Part shown: positions 51,719-61,559 of the stretch, piece after piece
How the letters are laid out: each line of letters begins with the position of its first letter
How positions within the stretch are numbered: the first letter of the stretch is position 1
Assembly: GCA_029961685.1 (NCBI GenBank)
Contig: JARWKL010000003.1
Location: 15,023,731 to 15,087,730, forward strand
DNA from: Aristolochia californica
Taxonomy: Eukaryota; Streptophyta; Magnoliopsida; Piperales; Aristolochiaceae
Length of the DNA stretch: 64,000 nt
Direction of reading: 5' to 3'
Translations under genes and position numbers: made by a program
The notes under the pieces: generated by a model
Told to the model about the DNA's origin: nothing
Seen by the model: only the letters and a program-made list of their open reading frames with translations
Database searches by the model: none

Positions 51719-52540
51719 ATGGAGAGTGGACATGTGAGTAATAAGAATGACATACTCTGAATTACTACAATTCCCCTAAAAGGTCTTTCCAATTACCTCA
51801 GTTGGTCACAATCGGTTCGAAGGGTTCTCATTACTAGTGACCTTCTCAGTCATGTTATCAAAATCCCTCCTCCGATTGATGAAGAAAATGAAGTCTACCA
51901 TAAATGGGTAAAAAATGATAACATGGTTATCAGTTGGCTTATTAATAGCGTGGAAGAGCATGTCTCTAACAATGTGGTCCACTTGGATACTTCCAAGGAT
52001 ATTTGGTACACATGTGCTATGCTCTATTCTAGTACCGCCTCCTTGCAAAGAGTATATGATGTTTTCCAAAGTGTGCTGGCAACCAAATAAGGAGATAATA
52101 TTCATGAGTTTTTGGCCCGATTTCGTGGCCTTCTCTAAGAATGGAAAATTGCTCAACCATACTCTACCGACATTTCTATCCAAAAAAAATAGCGCGAGGC
52201 CCTAGCAACGACTATTTGCCTTACCAATATTAAGTTGTATCTAGAGGTGGCTTAGACTCAGCTTCTTATTTCCTCTGCCCTTCCTCTTTTGATGACATCA
52301 GTGCTATGTTGTTACGGATTCTTGATCCATCTCCTCCTTCTCTGATTGATGTTCCATCAGCTATGTTCTCTGGTAATCGGGGTACATCATCCCTATTTCG
52401 AGGACGCAGCAGAACTACAAGAAGAGGCCGAAATAGAGGTGGTCGAACGAGTTTGACCCATTCCCGCACTGAGCCTCGATTGTGCACTTATTGTAGTGGA
52501 CATAACTACCTTGTGGATTCCTGCTGAAAACTCCATGATA
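51719..52540 (+). pseudogene. K8 gag
   Basis: ATG at 51719 (MESGHVSNKNDIL..). Capsid-like part: LITSDLLSHVIKIPPPIDEE, VISWLINSVEEHV, VYDVFQSVLATK then a stop near 52089, IHEFLARFRGLL. Then ALPLFDDISAMLLRI. Basic RNA-binding stretch RGRSRTTRRGRNRGGRTS at 52400-52450. The zinc knuckle reads CTYCSGHNYLVDSC, with Tyr where the His is expected, followed by a TGA where Trp is expected. Several frames needed. Confidence 0.87.
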
Positions 52541-53046
52541 AGCCTGATTGGGCGACAACCAATCCAGCCTCAGTTAATGTTGAGAAAATGGAGGATAGGA
52601 TTGATTCTCATCCCGGGAATGTGACTATCTTTGCGGAAGACTATGTTGTAATTCAGAAGCTGAATGCCTTATTGGATCAGTCCTCTACTCCACCAGGACC
52701 TACTGCTGCCACTACCATTGCCTCAGGTATGCTTTCTTCTTCAACCCCTTCCTCTTGGATCATTGACTCCAAAGTTTCCGAACACTTGTCAGGTAACAAA
52801 TACATGCTTCATTCATTGTCTCCATGTCTTCCTCATAAGTTGGTCACTATTGCTAATGGTTCCCAAACCAAGGTGCTTGACAAGGGTTCCTCCTCTCTTA
52901 CCGTGTCTATTCCTCTCCAAGATGTGCTATTTTTTCCTCAATTTCCATTAAATTTGCTATTCGTTAGTCAATTAACCAAACAATTGAATTGTTTTGTCAC
53001 CTTCTCACCATCTTCGTGTATATTTCAGGATCTAACTACGAAATAG
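52541..53046 (+). pseudogene. K8 aspartic protease
   Basis: Open frame 52588-53046. The active site reads SSWIIDSKVSEHLSGNKY near 52750-52800: DSKV in place of DSGA, which should abolish activity. Downstream LPHKLVTIANGSQTK, IPLQDVLFFPQFPLNLL and CIFQDLTTK are typical of the family. Ends with TAG at 53044. Confidence 0.88.
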
Positions 53047-53990
53047 GTGATTGGTGGCGGCCATGAAAATGGAGGTTTATACTATCTTACTCTTCCACCA
53101 GTAGCTTCTATTTCTTCCACTACATCTGAGGCTCAACTGTGCCACAACCGACTTGGTCATCCATCTACCTCGTCAATTCATTCTTTAGTTCCATCTCTTA
53201 AATCTTTGTTTAATTTTAATTGTGAGGCATGTCAATTAAGTAAGCATGTTAGGAGTACATATTCTCCTCGTCTTACAACTACTAGTACTCCTCCATTTGC
53301 ATTAATACATTTTGATGTATGGGGCCCTTTAAAGGTCTCTAACATTTCTTAGGTTCAATATTTTTTTACTTTTGTGGGCGATTTTACCCGAGTGACTTGG
53401 TTGTTTTAGTTTAAAGAACGATAAAAAATTCTTTCTATTTTTAAAACTTTCGAGCAATGGTTCTAACGCAATTTGGAAAAAAAATTCAAATCCTTAGATC
53501 CGATAATGCTAAGGAATATTTTTCTAATGAGTTTAAATCGTTTTGTGAGGGTAATGGGCTTCTTCATCAAACATCATGTGCCCATACCCCTCAACAAAAT
53601 GGTGTTGCTGAAAGAAAGAATCGTCACTTCCTTGAAGTTGCTCGGGGCCTCCTCTACTCCATGAAGGTACCCTAATTTTATTGGCCTCATGCTATTCTTA
53701 CAACATGTTTTCTCATCAATAGGTTACCTTCATTAGTACTTAGAAATCAAACTCCGTATTTTGTTTTGTTTCATGGTGAAGATCCATTTTCTCTTCCTCT
53801 TAAAGTATCTGGTTGCACATGTTTTGTTCATGATACTTCACCACATAAAAGTAAACTTGATCCTTGGTCTCTGAGGTATATATTTTTTTGGGTATTCTCG
53901 AAATAAAAAAAGATATATTTGTTATAATCCTCCACGTCAGAGGTTGATGGTATCTCTGGATATAACTTTCTTTGTAGACACTTCCTTCTA
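53047..53990 (+). pseudogene. K8 pre-integrase and integrase
   Basis: Pre-integrase: AQLCHNRLGHPSTSSIHSL and CEACQLSKHVRSTYS. Core: ALIHFDVWGPLKVS, YFFTFVGDFTRVTW (Gly for the first Asp of DD), LRSDNAKEYFSNEF (second Asp), TPQQNGVAERKNRH (Glu). Breaks: TAG near 53350, frameshift near 53450, TAA near 53673. Tail with LKVSGCTCFVHD and a frameshift near 53880. Confidence 0.87.
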
Positions 53991-54099
53991 CTCCTCACAT
54001 GAGTCTCCTCCAGGGTTTACATTTCCTCCTACCACTCCATGCCCGCTTGTGCCACTTCATGAAGATATTACTCAACCCTCTGAAGCACCGGCCATCCCT

Positions 54100-55337
54100 T
54101 CACTTGTGGAGTTGTCCGATCCACCTGAATTTGATACTCGGCCGATTGCATTATGAAAGGAAACCCATTCTTGTTCTACATCTCATCTAATTGCCAATTT
54201 TATATCCTCTCATCATTTATCTTCTTAGTGTATTCAGCTTCTTGCTTCTCTTTTGTCTGTTTCCATACCACTATCAGGAGGCCCTGAAGCATCCAGGATG
54301 GAAGCCGTCTATGGATGAAGAAATGCAAACATTATATGAAAATCAAACATGGACATTGGCATCACTCCCAAAAGGGAAAAGACCGGTTGGTTGCAAATGG
54401 TTTTTTTTCGGTGAAACACAACCCAGATGGGTCGGTTGTTCGCCTTAAAGCACGCCTGGTTGCAAAAGGTTATACTCAGTGCTATGGGATAGATTATGAA
54501 GAGACTTTCTCTCCAGTTGCAAAACTGAACTCGGTACGTATCATCCTCTCTATTGCTGCTAACTCATCTTGGCCAGTACTATCAGCTCAATGTAAAAAAA
54601 ATGTATTTTTAAATGATGATATACACGAAGAAATTTATGTAGTCCAACCACCAGGATATGTGGTTGAGGGGGAGTCCGTATGCCAATTAAAGAAATATTT
54701 ATATGGGCTTAAACATTCCCCTTGGGTCTGGTTTGATAAATTTAGTCAAGCGCTTCTACACTTTGGCTTTCATAGGTTGTCGGTTGATCACTCAGTATAT
54801 GTTAAAGATACTATCAAAGGGAAGATATTATTGGTTGTGTATGTTGATGATATTATCTTGACTAAAAATGATGCTCATTGTATACAAGAAGTGAAGAATA
54901 TGATATGTAAAGAGTTCAAGACTAAAAATTTGGGTAAGCTCAAATATTTTCTGGGTATAAAAGTCCTTCAGTCAAATCATGGAATAGTATTGTCTCAAAG
55001 AAAATATGTCTTGGATCTTCTTGAAGAAATAGGAATGAAGGGCTGTAGACCAGTTGATACACCTATGGATGCGAATGAAAAATTGTGTGCCACAACTGGA
55101 GAAGATGTTGACACTGGCAAATATCAAAGACTTGTGGGAAAATTGATCTATCTCATGATAACCAAGCCAGATATATCATATGATGTGAGTGTGGTAAGCC
55201 AATTCATGCACAAACCGCAAATTACTCACTGGAAAGCGTTGGAGAGAATACTACGATACTTAAAAGGTGTTCCAGGAAGAGGATTGCTATATAAACAACA
55301 TGGCCACTTCAATATAGAAGGCTTCTCAAATGCAGAT
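54100..55337 (+). pseudogene. K8 reverse transcriptase
   Basis: RT in one open frame from about 54400 to G3: SVVRLKARLVAKGYTQ, GIDYEETFSPVAKL, NDDIHEEIYVVQPPGYV, KKYLYGLKHSPWVW, LLVVYVDDIILTKND (YVDD intact, 54840-54851), LGKLKYFLGIKVLQS, QRLVGKLIYLMITKPDISYD, HWKALERILRYLKG. The frame changes once near 54405. Cut at 55337 in the GFSNAD motif by G3 and resumed at 58375. Confidence 0.9.
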
Positions 55338-56114
55338 TATTATGGACTCAATAACACTGAGTCATCTACTTTACTTTTATTATTTATGTTGCTTTTAATT
55401 TCGAATTTTATTGATTTGTAATAAGAATTAAAGGTAGGGGTAGAATTGGGTTTTATAACCCTAACCTATGTTGATGTTAATTACCCTATTTAAGGGGTAA
55501 GGATGGAGAAATAAAGCAAGTTTGGAATTAGCATAAACTAGGGTAATTTCGGTTCTTGCTAGGCTCCCTATTATAGGGTTCTTGGCGTGAACTCTCTTAG
55601 TGGTTTGCTGCATCCATTGAAGAGTCCTTGAGGAGATCGTTGGAGGAAGAGGAAGAGGAATCACCCTTCTCGTCCAAGCTGCAAGAGCAATCTACCTCTG
55701 CCACGAACCAGCAGCAAGAGGAGGAGGTTTGCGTGAGCCTTATCATCAAAGGAGGAGGCTTTTGAGTCGCTGGTTGGAGGGGATCTTCAAGAGGTATTTC
55801 TGATTACCTTTTCGGTGTTTGGAAAGGTCTTCTCTGGTTTCTTTTATGTATAAGACAATAGATGCATGGTTTTAGGGATTTATACCTGTTGACGTGAGTT
55901 ATAAAATAGGGGTTTCATATCTGAGTGGTTAAACATTCCTTTAACTTGTTGGTTGCATCTATAATTGAGAAAAGGAAACTCCTTTTCAATTCTAACATAA
56001 AAGGAGAATTAGAGGAGAGTTCTTATCACAAAAATGTGTTAAGAAACCCTCAAACAGTGCTGGATCCTTATTCAACTAGTCGAGTTACTAGATTCATGGC
56101 TAGGGACCATAACA
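55338..56114 (+). repeat. G3 5' LTR
   Basis: Begins TATTATGGACTC (3' copy: TGTTATGGAATA) and ends ACCATAACA. I count roughly ten differences in the first 135 bases against the 3' LTR and fewer later. Contains AACCCTAACC near 55458 and a GAAGAGGAAGAGG stretch near 55646. Confidence 0.92.
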
Positions 56115-56117
56115 ACT

Positions 56118-56128
56118 TGGTATCAGAG
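56118..56128 (+). other. G3 primer-binding site (initiator Met-tRNA)
   Basis: TGGTATCAGAG, three bases after the LTR end (ACT spacer). Confidence 0.9.
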
Positions 56129-56149
56129 TAGGGTAACCCGACAGAGAGA

Positions 56150-57480
56150 AGCACCAATGAATACTTTGAATTGCTTGAAAGAAAATTTGATATAGTCCTA
56201 GAGAGGTTCTCCAAAATTGATATCGATATGGAGACCTTGAAGGGAAGGATGGATAATATGGAGACTGGTCTGACTACTGGCAAGAAATTTTCTGCATTGG
56301 AGGAGAAGTTCACTCTCATTTTGGAAACCTTGAAAGGAAGGATAGATAGCATGGAGACTGGTCTGAGCACTGTCAAGAACCAAATGTCGGGGGACCATTC
56401 GCAGATCAGAGGGGGAGAGGAGTTTACTAGACACACGAGTTTCTCAGGTCAGTAAGGACCCTTCATTCCGCGGGGACACCTCAACCAGGGGGGAGGCATT
56501 GTACCTCTCATTCCATATCAGAGAGGAGGGGACCATTCGTATAACAGAGGGGGAGATGAATTTCCTAGGCACATGAGTTTTTTGGGACGGCAAGGACCCC
56601 TCATTCCGGGGGACACTTCTACTAGGGGGAGACACTGTTCCGAGGTATACTAAAGTAGAATTACCTACTTATAATGGGTCAAAAGACCCTTTGATATGGC
56701 TGTATCGATGCGAAAAAAAATTTAGCCATCAGCTAGTCCCAGCCTATGATCGAGTCAACGTGGCTGTTTTCCACTTACTAGGGGAAGCACAACTTTGGTA
56801 CCAGCTAGTTGAGGTTGATGGTGACATGGTAGATTGGGAGGAATTTAAGCGACTGTACTCTCTCCGTTTTGGTCCTCCAGTTTACAGCAACCCTTTGGGA
56901 GATTTGGTTTTGTTATGCCAAACTGGGGCCGTAGAGCAATATAAAAATTTGTTCTATGAAAAATTAACACGAAGCAGTAGTATGGTACAAGTGGATCAGC
57001 AAGTTGCACTGTTTACAGCAGGATTGACTGAGGCGTTAAAGCTTGAGGTAGAACTCTATGCACCTGTTGACTTATCCAGCGCTATGAATATAGCTCGTGC
57101 TTTAGAACTGCAATAGAAGGCACAACACAGATGACCTCCATGGTCAAGGGAGTGGAGCGCTCCATCCACGGGGCAAGGGGAGCGCATTCCTCCGAGAAAC
57201 AACCTGGTTATTACTTTGAAAGGGGATCTGAGACTAGTCATCCAACACCTCCTTATATAAAAAAAAAAATTGACAAGTGCAGAGATGGTGCAATGGCAGG
57301 CTAAGAATCTGTGTTACAACTGTGATGAACCATATTGGGCTGGGCATCAGTGCAAAAGATTGTTTTCGATCGATAATGTTGAAGATGAGGATATCGATGT
57401 GACAACGGATATGATAGAGGAAGAACCACCGGACATCTCCATGCATGCCATTACTGGGCAGCAATCGCCCACAACTATGC
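56150..57480 (+). pseudogene. G3 gag
   Basis: N-terminal helical part (56150-56450) with a METLKGRMDNMETGL segment repeated, likely a coiled coil. Capsid-like retrotrans_gag core at 56691-57116 (IWLYRCEKKFSHQLVPAYDR, WEEFKRLYSLRFGPP, ALFTAGLTEALKLEVELYAP). Zinc knuckle CYNCDEPYWAGHQC (CX2CX7HXC) near 57310-57355. Breaks: TAA near 56453, frameshift near 56630, TAG at 57114-57116, a stop near 57255. Homologous to G1 gag. Confidence 0.88.
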
Positions 57481-57590
57481 AGCATGGGAGCAGCTCGACA
57501 ACTTCCACCAGGTCTACCCAGCTTCCGAGCTTGAGGACAAGCTCGATCTGCAAAGGGGGGAGGGGGGGGGGGGGGGGGGGGGGTGGCAGA
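57481..57590 (+). other. G3 deletion scar: chromodomain tail and expanded polypurine tract
   Basis: After gag the sequence reads, in another frame, WEQLDNFHQVYPASELEDKL, the end of a chromodomain as in G1 (ALYPSFELEDKL). The junction is near 57480-57490 and skips all of pol up to that point. It is out of frame with gag. A run of six G, one A and 22 G (57555-57583) replaces the normal short polypurine tract. Confidence 0.88.
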
Positions 57591-58369
57591 TGTTATGGAA
57601 TATATAACACTGAGTCATCTACTTTAATTTTATTACTTATGATGCTTTTAATTTTGAATTTTATTGATTTGTAATAAGACTTAAAGGTAGGGGTAGAATT
57701 GGGTTTTAATAACCCTAACCTATGTTGATGTTAATTACCCTATTTAAGGGGTAAGGATGGAGAAATAAAGCAAGTTCAGAATTATCATAAACTAGGGTAA
57801 TTTAGGTTCTTGCTAGGCTCCCTATTCTAGGGTTCTTGGCGTGAACTCTCTTGGTGGTTTGCTGCATTCATTGAAGAGTCCTTGAGGAGATCGTGGGAGG
57901 AAGAGGAAGAGGAATCACCCTTCTCGTCCAAGCTGCAAGAGCAATCTACGTCTGCCACGAACCAGCAGCAAGAGGAGGAGGTTTGCTTGATCCTTATCAT
58001 CAAAGGAGGAGGCTTTTGAGTCGCTGGTTGGAGGAGATCTTCAAGAGGTATTTCTGGTTACCTTTTCCGTGTTTGGAAAGGTCTTATCTGGTTTCTTTTA
58101 CGTATATGACAGTAGATGCATGGTTTTAGGGATTTATACCTATTGATGTGAGTTATAAAATAGGGTTTCATATCTGAGTGGTTAAACATTCCTTTAACTT
58201 GTTGGTTGCATCTATAATTGAGAAAAGGAAACTCCTTTTCAATCCTAACATAAAAGGAGAAGTAGAAGAGAGTTCTTTTCACAAAAAAACATGGTAAGAA
58301 ATCCTCAAACAGTGTTGGATCCTTATTCAACTCGTCAAGTTACTAGATCCATGGCTAGGGACCATAACA
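57591..58369 (+). repeat. G3 3' LTR
   Basis: TGTTATGG to CCATAACA, 779 bases against 777 in the 5' LTR. It retains the canonical TG start. Confidence 0.92.
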
Positions 58370-58374
58370 CAAAT

Positions 58375-58832
58375 TGGGTTGGATCACCCGATGATAGAAA
58401 ATCTACGTCTAGGTATTGTACCCTTGTTGGGGAAAACTTGGTCACATGGAAAAGCAAAAAGCAAAATGTGGTTGCAAGATCTAGTGTTGAAGAAGAATAC
58501 CGAGATATGGTCCACACTGTACGTGAACTTTTATGGATAAAGACTCTTCTTACCGAATTGGGATTTTATAAAGGAGGCTCTATGGGCCTACATTATGATA
58601 ATTAAGCAGCTATTCACATTACGTCAAATCCAGTCTTCCATGAAAGAACTAAACATATTGAAGTGGATTGTCATTTTATATGAGAAAAATTTCAAGTAGG
58701 AATAATTTCTCTTCAGTATGTTTCATGTCAAGAGCAATTAGCTGATATCCTCACCAAACCAGTAACACCCAAAATTCTATCTTATATAGGTGGCAAATTT
58801 GGTATTTATGATATATTTTCTCCTCCAGCTTG
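58375..58832 (+). pseudogene. K8 RNase H, resumed after G3
   Basis: [58 protein letters not shown], then a TAA near 58602, [14 protein letters not shown], a TGA at 58681-58683, and LADILTKPV. Ends at TGA 58830-58832, within the start of the polypurine tract. Two stops make it nonfunctional. Confidence 0.9.
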
Positions 58833-58840
58833 AGGGGGAG
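58832..58840 (+). other. K8 polypurine tract
   Basis: GAGGGGGAG immediately before the 3' LTR. The same CTTGAGGGGGAG word precedes the 3' LTRs of K6, N1 (with ATTGAGG), N3 and N4. Confidence 0.88.
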
Positions 58841-59231
58841 TGTTGGAAGATGGGTTCAAGCCCACAAGCTCAAGGCTAGAAGCCCACACATCAAAGGAGT
58901 GGCAAAGTTGTTATTTATGGTATGTTCCATAAGGATGGCATGAAGATGTAAATACATTGTCTTAGTATGTCTTTTAATTTATTGAGTTGTAACCTTAAGG
59001 GCTTTGTAACACTATAAATAAGAGCATTGGCTAAGAGGTAAGGCATTCAAGCATTTTCCTCTCTTTGGAATAATGTCCTGCCACCTTCTCTTCTCCCTTG
59101 ACGCATTCTCTCCTTCCCTTAATCCAAACTCTCCTCTCTAACGTCCTTTTCCTTTCTCCCTCTTCTCTTTCTTCTCTCCTTCTTCTTCCACGTTAACCTA
59201 GAATAATTCTCATGGGGTCCTAACTTCTACA
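58841..59231 (+). repeat. K8 3' LTR
   Basis: TGTTGGAAGATGGGTTC to ACTTCTACA, very similar to the 5' LTR. TATA element ACTATAAATAAGAG near 59011. Followed by ATAAT, the target duplication. Confidence 0.93.
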
Positions 59232-59236
59232 ATAAT

Positions 59237-59903
59237 ATTTTAAAACTTTTTAAGAAATTGGATCTTGAATATAATAAAAATATCTAGCATATCTAAACAA
59301 GGGAGAGGGACTCTCCTGCATTTTTATGTCACGTGGATGGTTTAATCAAATAACTTCTATTTAACCCTATTAGGTTTCTCATTTACCCTATGAATAAGGG
59401 TTTTAACCTTAACAGCCTTAACAAACCTTAGTTGTAAATAAGTTTATATTCCACTTTATAAGTGTAATTTGGGCAACATATTTGGGCAACATATTTATTA
59501 TTTAATTATATTTACTATTTAATGGAATGGGCCAAAATTAAGTGAACTAATTTTGTTAAGCCCATTAAGGAATATGGGTCATGAATATGGGCCAATTGAG
59601 TAGATACCATAAGTAATTATGGAACCCTATATAAGGAGACACGTTATGGTTATGGTCCCCAAGAGACTAAATCACACACAGTTTTCCTTCTCTCCATCCG
59701 GAAGACAGACGAAGGTCCATTCAGGACCTAACAGATTTAGTTGAGGAAGATTACAAAACCAATCATTCATTCATATTGTTCATCATAGTGATTCCGCAAC
59801 AGAAAGACAATATTTTGGAATGGATCCAGGTATGTATCCCAAGCCAAATATTCTGGCATGATGTAAATTCTGGATTAAGATTTAAGATTACGGTTTTCTT
59901 ACA
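59237..59903 (+). repeat. Flank of K8 and K9 5' LTR (start undetermined)
   Basis: The LTR end ACGGTTTTCTTACA at 59903 is fixed by the primer site two bases later. A TATA-like CCTATATAAGGAG at about 59625 and a leader-like CTTCTCTCCATCC support a promoter. The start is somewhere after 59237; TGTCACGTGG near 59326 is a candidate. No second copy is in the window. Confidence 0.5.
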
Positions 59904-59905
59904 AG

Positions 59906-59916
59906 TGGTATCAGTG
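59906..59916 (+). other. K9 primer-binding site
   Basis: TGGTATCAGTG: the first eight or nine bases match the initiator Met-tRNA complement, then it diverges. Confidence 0.65.
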
Positions 59917-60119
59917 TAACACATTATTGTTAGATTATTAGGATTTCTAGACTAATTCCCCGGAGAGACACTCAGACTATGCTGATCTTCTCCCCAAAAC
60001 ATGTCTCGGAGTTGTGCATCAACCGGCGTCGCAGTGTCCTTTGGGAAACGCTGCAACGACGTCTGGCTGGAAGGGAGGGTGACAGAAGAAGCCCACTGCA
60101 GCGCTGTCCGCTAGGAAAA

Positions 60120-60300
60120 GGGGCATGACGGAGGAAGCCTCGGTGCGCTGCAGTGCCCGTTCACTGCACCAAGCATGCTGCAATGACCGTGGGATGCACT
60201 GCAGCGTCCGTTGGGTGCACTGCAACGTCCGTTGGGTGCATTGCAGTGCCCGTTCACTGTCGTAGAGCATGCGGCAGTGCGTCCTCACCCATTGGACGCA
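60120..60300. repeat. 21-bp GC-rich tandem repeats
   Basis: Three clear units at 60195-60215, 60216-60236 and 60237-60257, each built on TGCACTGCARYGYCCGTT, with diverged copies on both sides. It forms a GC-rich island in AT-rich surroundings. Confidence 0.8.
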
Positions 60301-60540
60301 CTACAGAGTCGAAGAATAAAAAATAAAAAAAATTGAAACAAAGGTTTCGTTTGATTTAAAATAATGAGTCGACTCGGCTGAGTCAACTCACACTGGTTGA
60401 GATGATTCACCGGGGGTTAAGACGAGTCAGATGGGTTGGTGCAAATCAGATTTTAAGGGTCGAATCGGGCCAACTCAAACGGGCTAAGCTGGTTCATCAG
60501 AGAGAGGACGGAACCAACTCGGTTCTCAAAATCCAAATAT

Positions 60541-60612
60541 TGCGACCATAGGGATTCGAACCCTGGTAATTTTTCCAGTTTAGCGCAAATAACCAGTATG
60601 CTAGATAGCTTT
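60541..60612 (-). other. tRNA-like sequence (possible tRNA relic or SINE head)
   Basis: The minus strand has GGTTCGAATCCC (revcomp at 60551-60562), a canonical B box/T-arm, and about 30 bases upstream TAGCATACTGGTTATTTGCG, resembling an A box. The T stem pairs at four of five positions. The acceptor stem cannot be completed, so this is not a functional tRNA gene by eye. Confidence 0.25.
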
Positions 60613-60710
60613 CATGTGTTCTCTTCGGATAAACAATATTATATATATTAAATTTCAGAAATTGTAAAATCTTTTTTTGTGCAATTTTCTTTCATATGAA
60701 TATTTATGCT

Positions 60711-61370
60711 TGCACATATAGTTGTTTAATGTGCATATTTAAGTTGATTTTTCAATTTTGAAAATTCCTATTGTTTTTATGCAATTGTTCTAGTATTTTA
60801 ATCAAATTTATTGAAGCTAAATGTTACCAAAGTAACCTCTGTAGTATAAATTAATTTGACTAAAAATACATAGATGTTTATTCAGAGTTATTTATACAAT
60901 TTGGGTTTGGCCCAAAGGATGACATAGTTTGGCCAAATTCACAACGTGCATGTGATGTAAATGTGTGACAATTATAAAGACTTTTCAAGTGAAAAATAGT
61001 CGGTCCAAATAAAGGCTATTGTTTCACAAAACTAACATGCACATATAGTTATATAATGTGCATATTTAAGTTGATTTTTCAATTGTGAAAAATTCTATTG
61101 TTTTTATGCAATTTCTCTAGTATTTTAATCAAATTGATTGAAGCTACATGTGTGACAAATTAACCTTTGTAGTGTAGATTAATTTGACTAAAAATACATA
61201 GATGTTTAGGTGTTTGTGTGGAGTTATTTATAAAAATTGTGCTCGACCCAAAGGAAGACACAGTTTGGCCAAATCAATAATGCACATGTGATGATAAATG
61301 TGTTATAATTATAAATATTTTTCATGTAAACAATAGTCGGTCCAAAGAAAGGCTATTGTTTGATAGAACT
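60711..61370. repeat. 327-bp tandem duplication in K9 leader
   Basis: TGCACATATAGTT starts at 60711 and again at 61038. Both copies contain GTGCATATTTAAGTTGATTT, AATTTGACTAAAAATACATA and AGTCGGTCCAAA, with visible divergence. Each ends with a near-palindrome of ATAGTCGGTCCAAA..AAAGGCTAT. Confidence 0.85.
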
Positions 61371-61559
61371 GATTGTTAGTATTTATTCATTGTACTACGA
61401 GTACCAGCTACAGTTAATTTCTGTGTCCAAAAACTAGGAATTAATGTTGTACAAGGTATCTTGAGATTGGTCCCCAATTTGGATTGTTTATACATGTCTT
61501 ATTTTTCTTTATGTCACATGCTAGTTAATGTGTGTATGTTTGTTTATTTTGTTCTATAT

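Larger units (their letters stand above)
55338..58369 (+). mobile_element. G3: gag-only chromovirus nested in K8
   Basis: LTRs 55338-56114 and 57591-58369, flanked by CAGAT (55333-55337) and CAAAT (58370-58374), one mismatch. Removing it restores the K8 reading ..SNAD-WVGSPDDRKS... Inside are a Met-tRNA primer site, gag with zinc knuckle, and then directly the last 25 or so codons of a chromodomain, a G-run and the 3' LTR. Protease, RT, RNase H, integrase core are absent: a deletion derivative of a G1-like element. Confidence 0.92.
50459..59231 (+). mobile_element. K8: copia element with both LTRs, hosting G3
   Basis: LTRs at 50459-50843 and 58841-59231 with a perfect ATAAT duplication at 50454-50458 and 59232-59236. 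Between them: primer site, leader, gag, protease, integrase, RT, RNase H and polypurine tract, interrupted by G3 in the RT/RNase H junction. Without G3 it is about 5.7 kb. It is the only structurally complete coding element here. Stops and frameshifts exist in gag, integrase and RNase H. Family shared with K5 and K6. Confidence 0.93.
59917..61550 (+). other. K9 leader, 1.6 kb with several repeat types
   Basis: Noncoding. It holds a GC-rich 21-bp repeat area (60120-60300), a GAGTCGACTCGG-like word swarm (60360-60520), a tRNA-like internal promoter (60541-60612, minus) and a 327-bp tandem duplication (60711-61370). No ORF of note. Such a long, repeat-rich leader is unusual for copia and may include separate small insertions. 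Confidence 0.6.
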
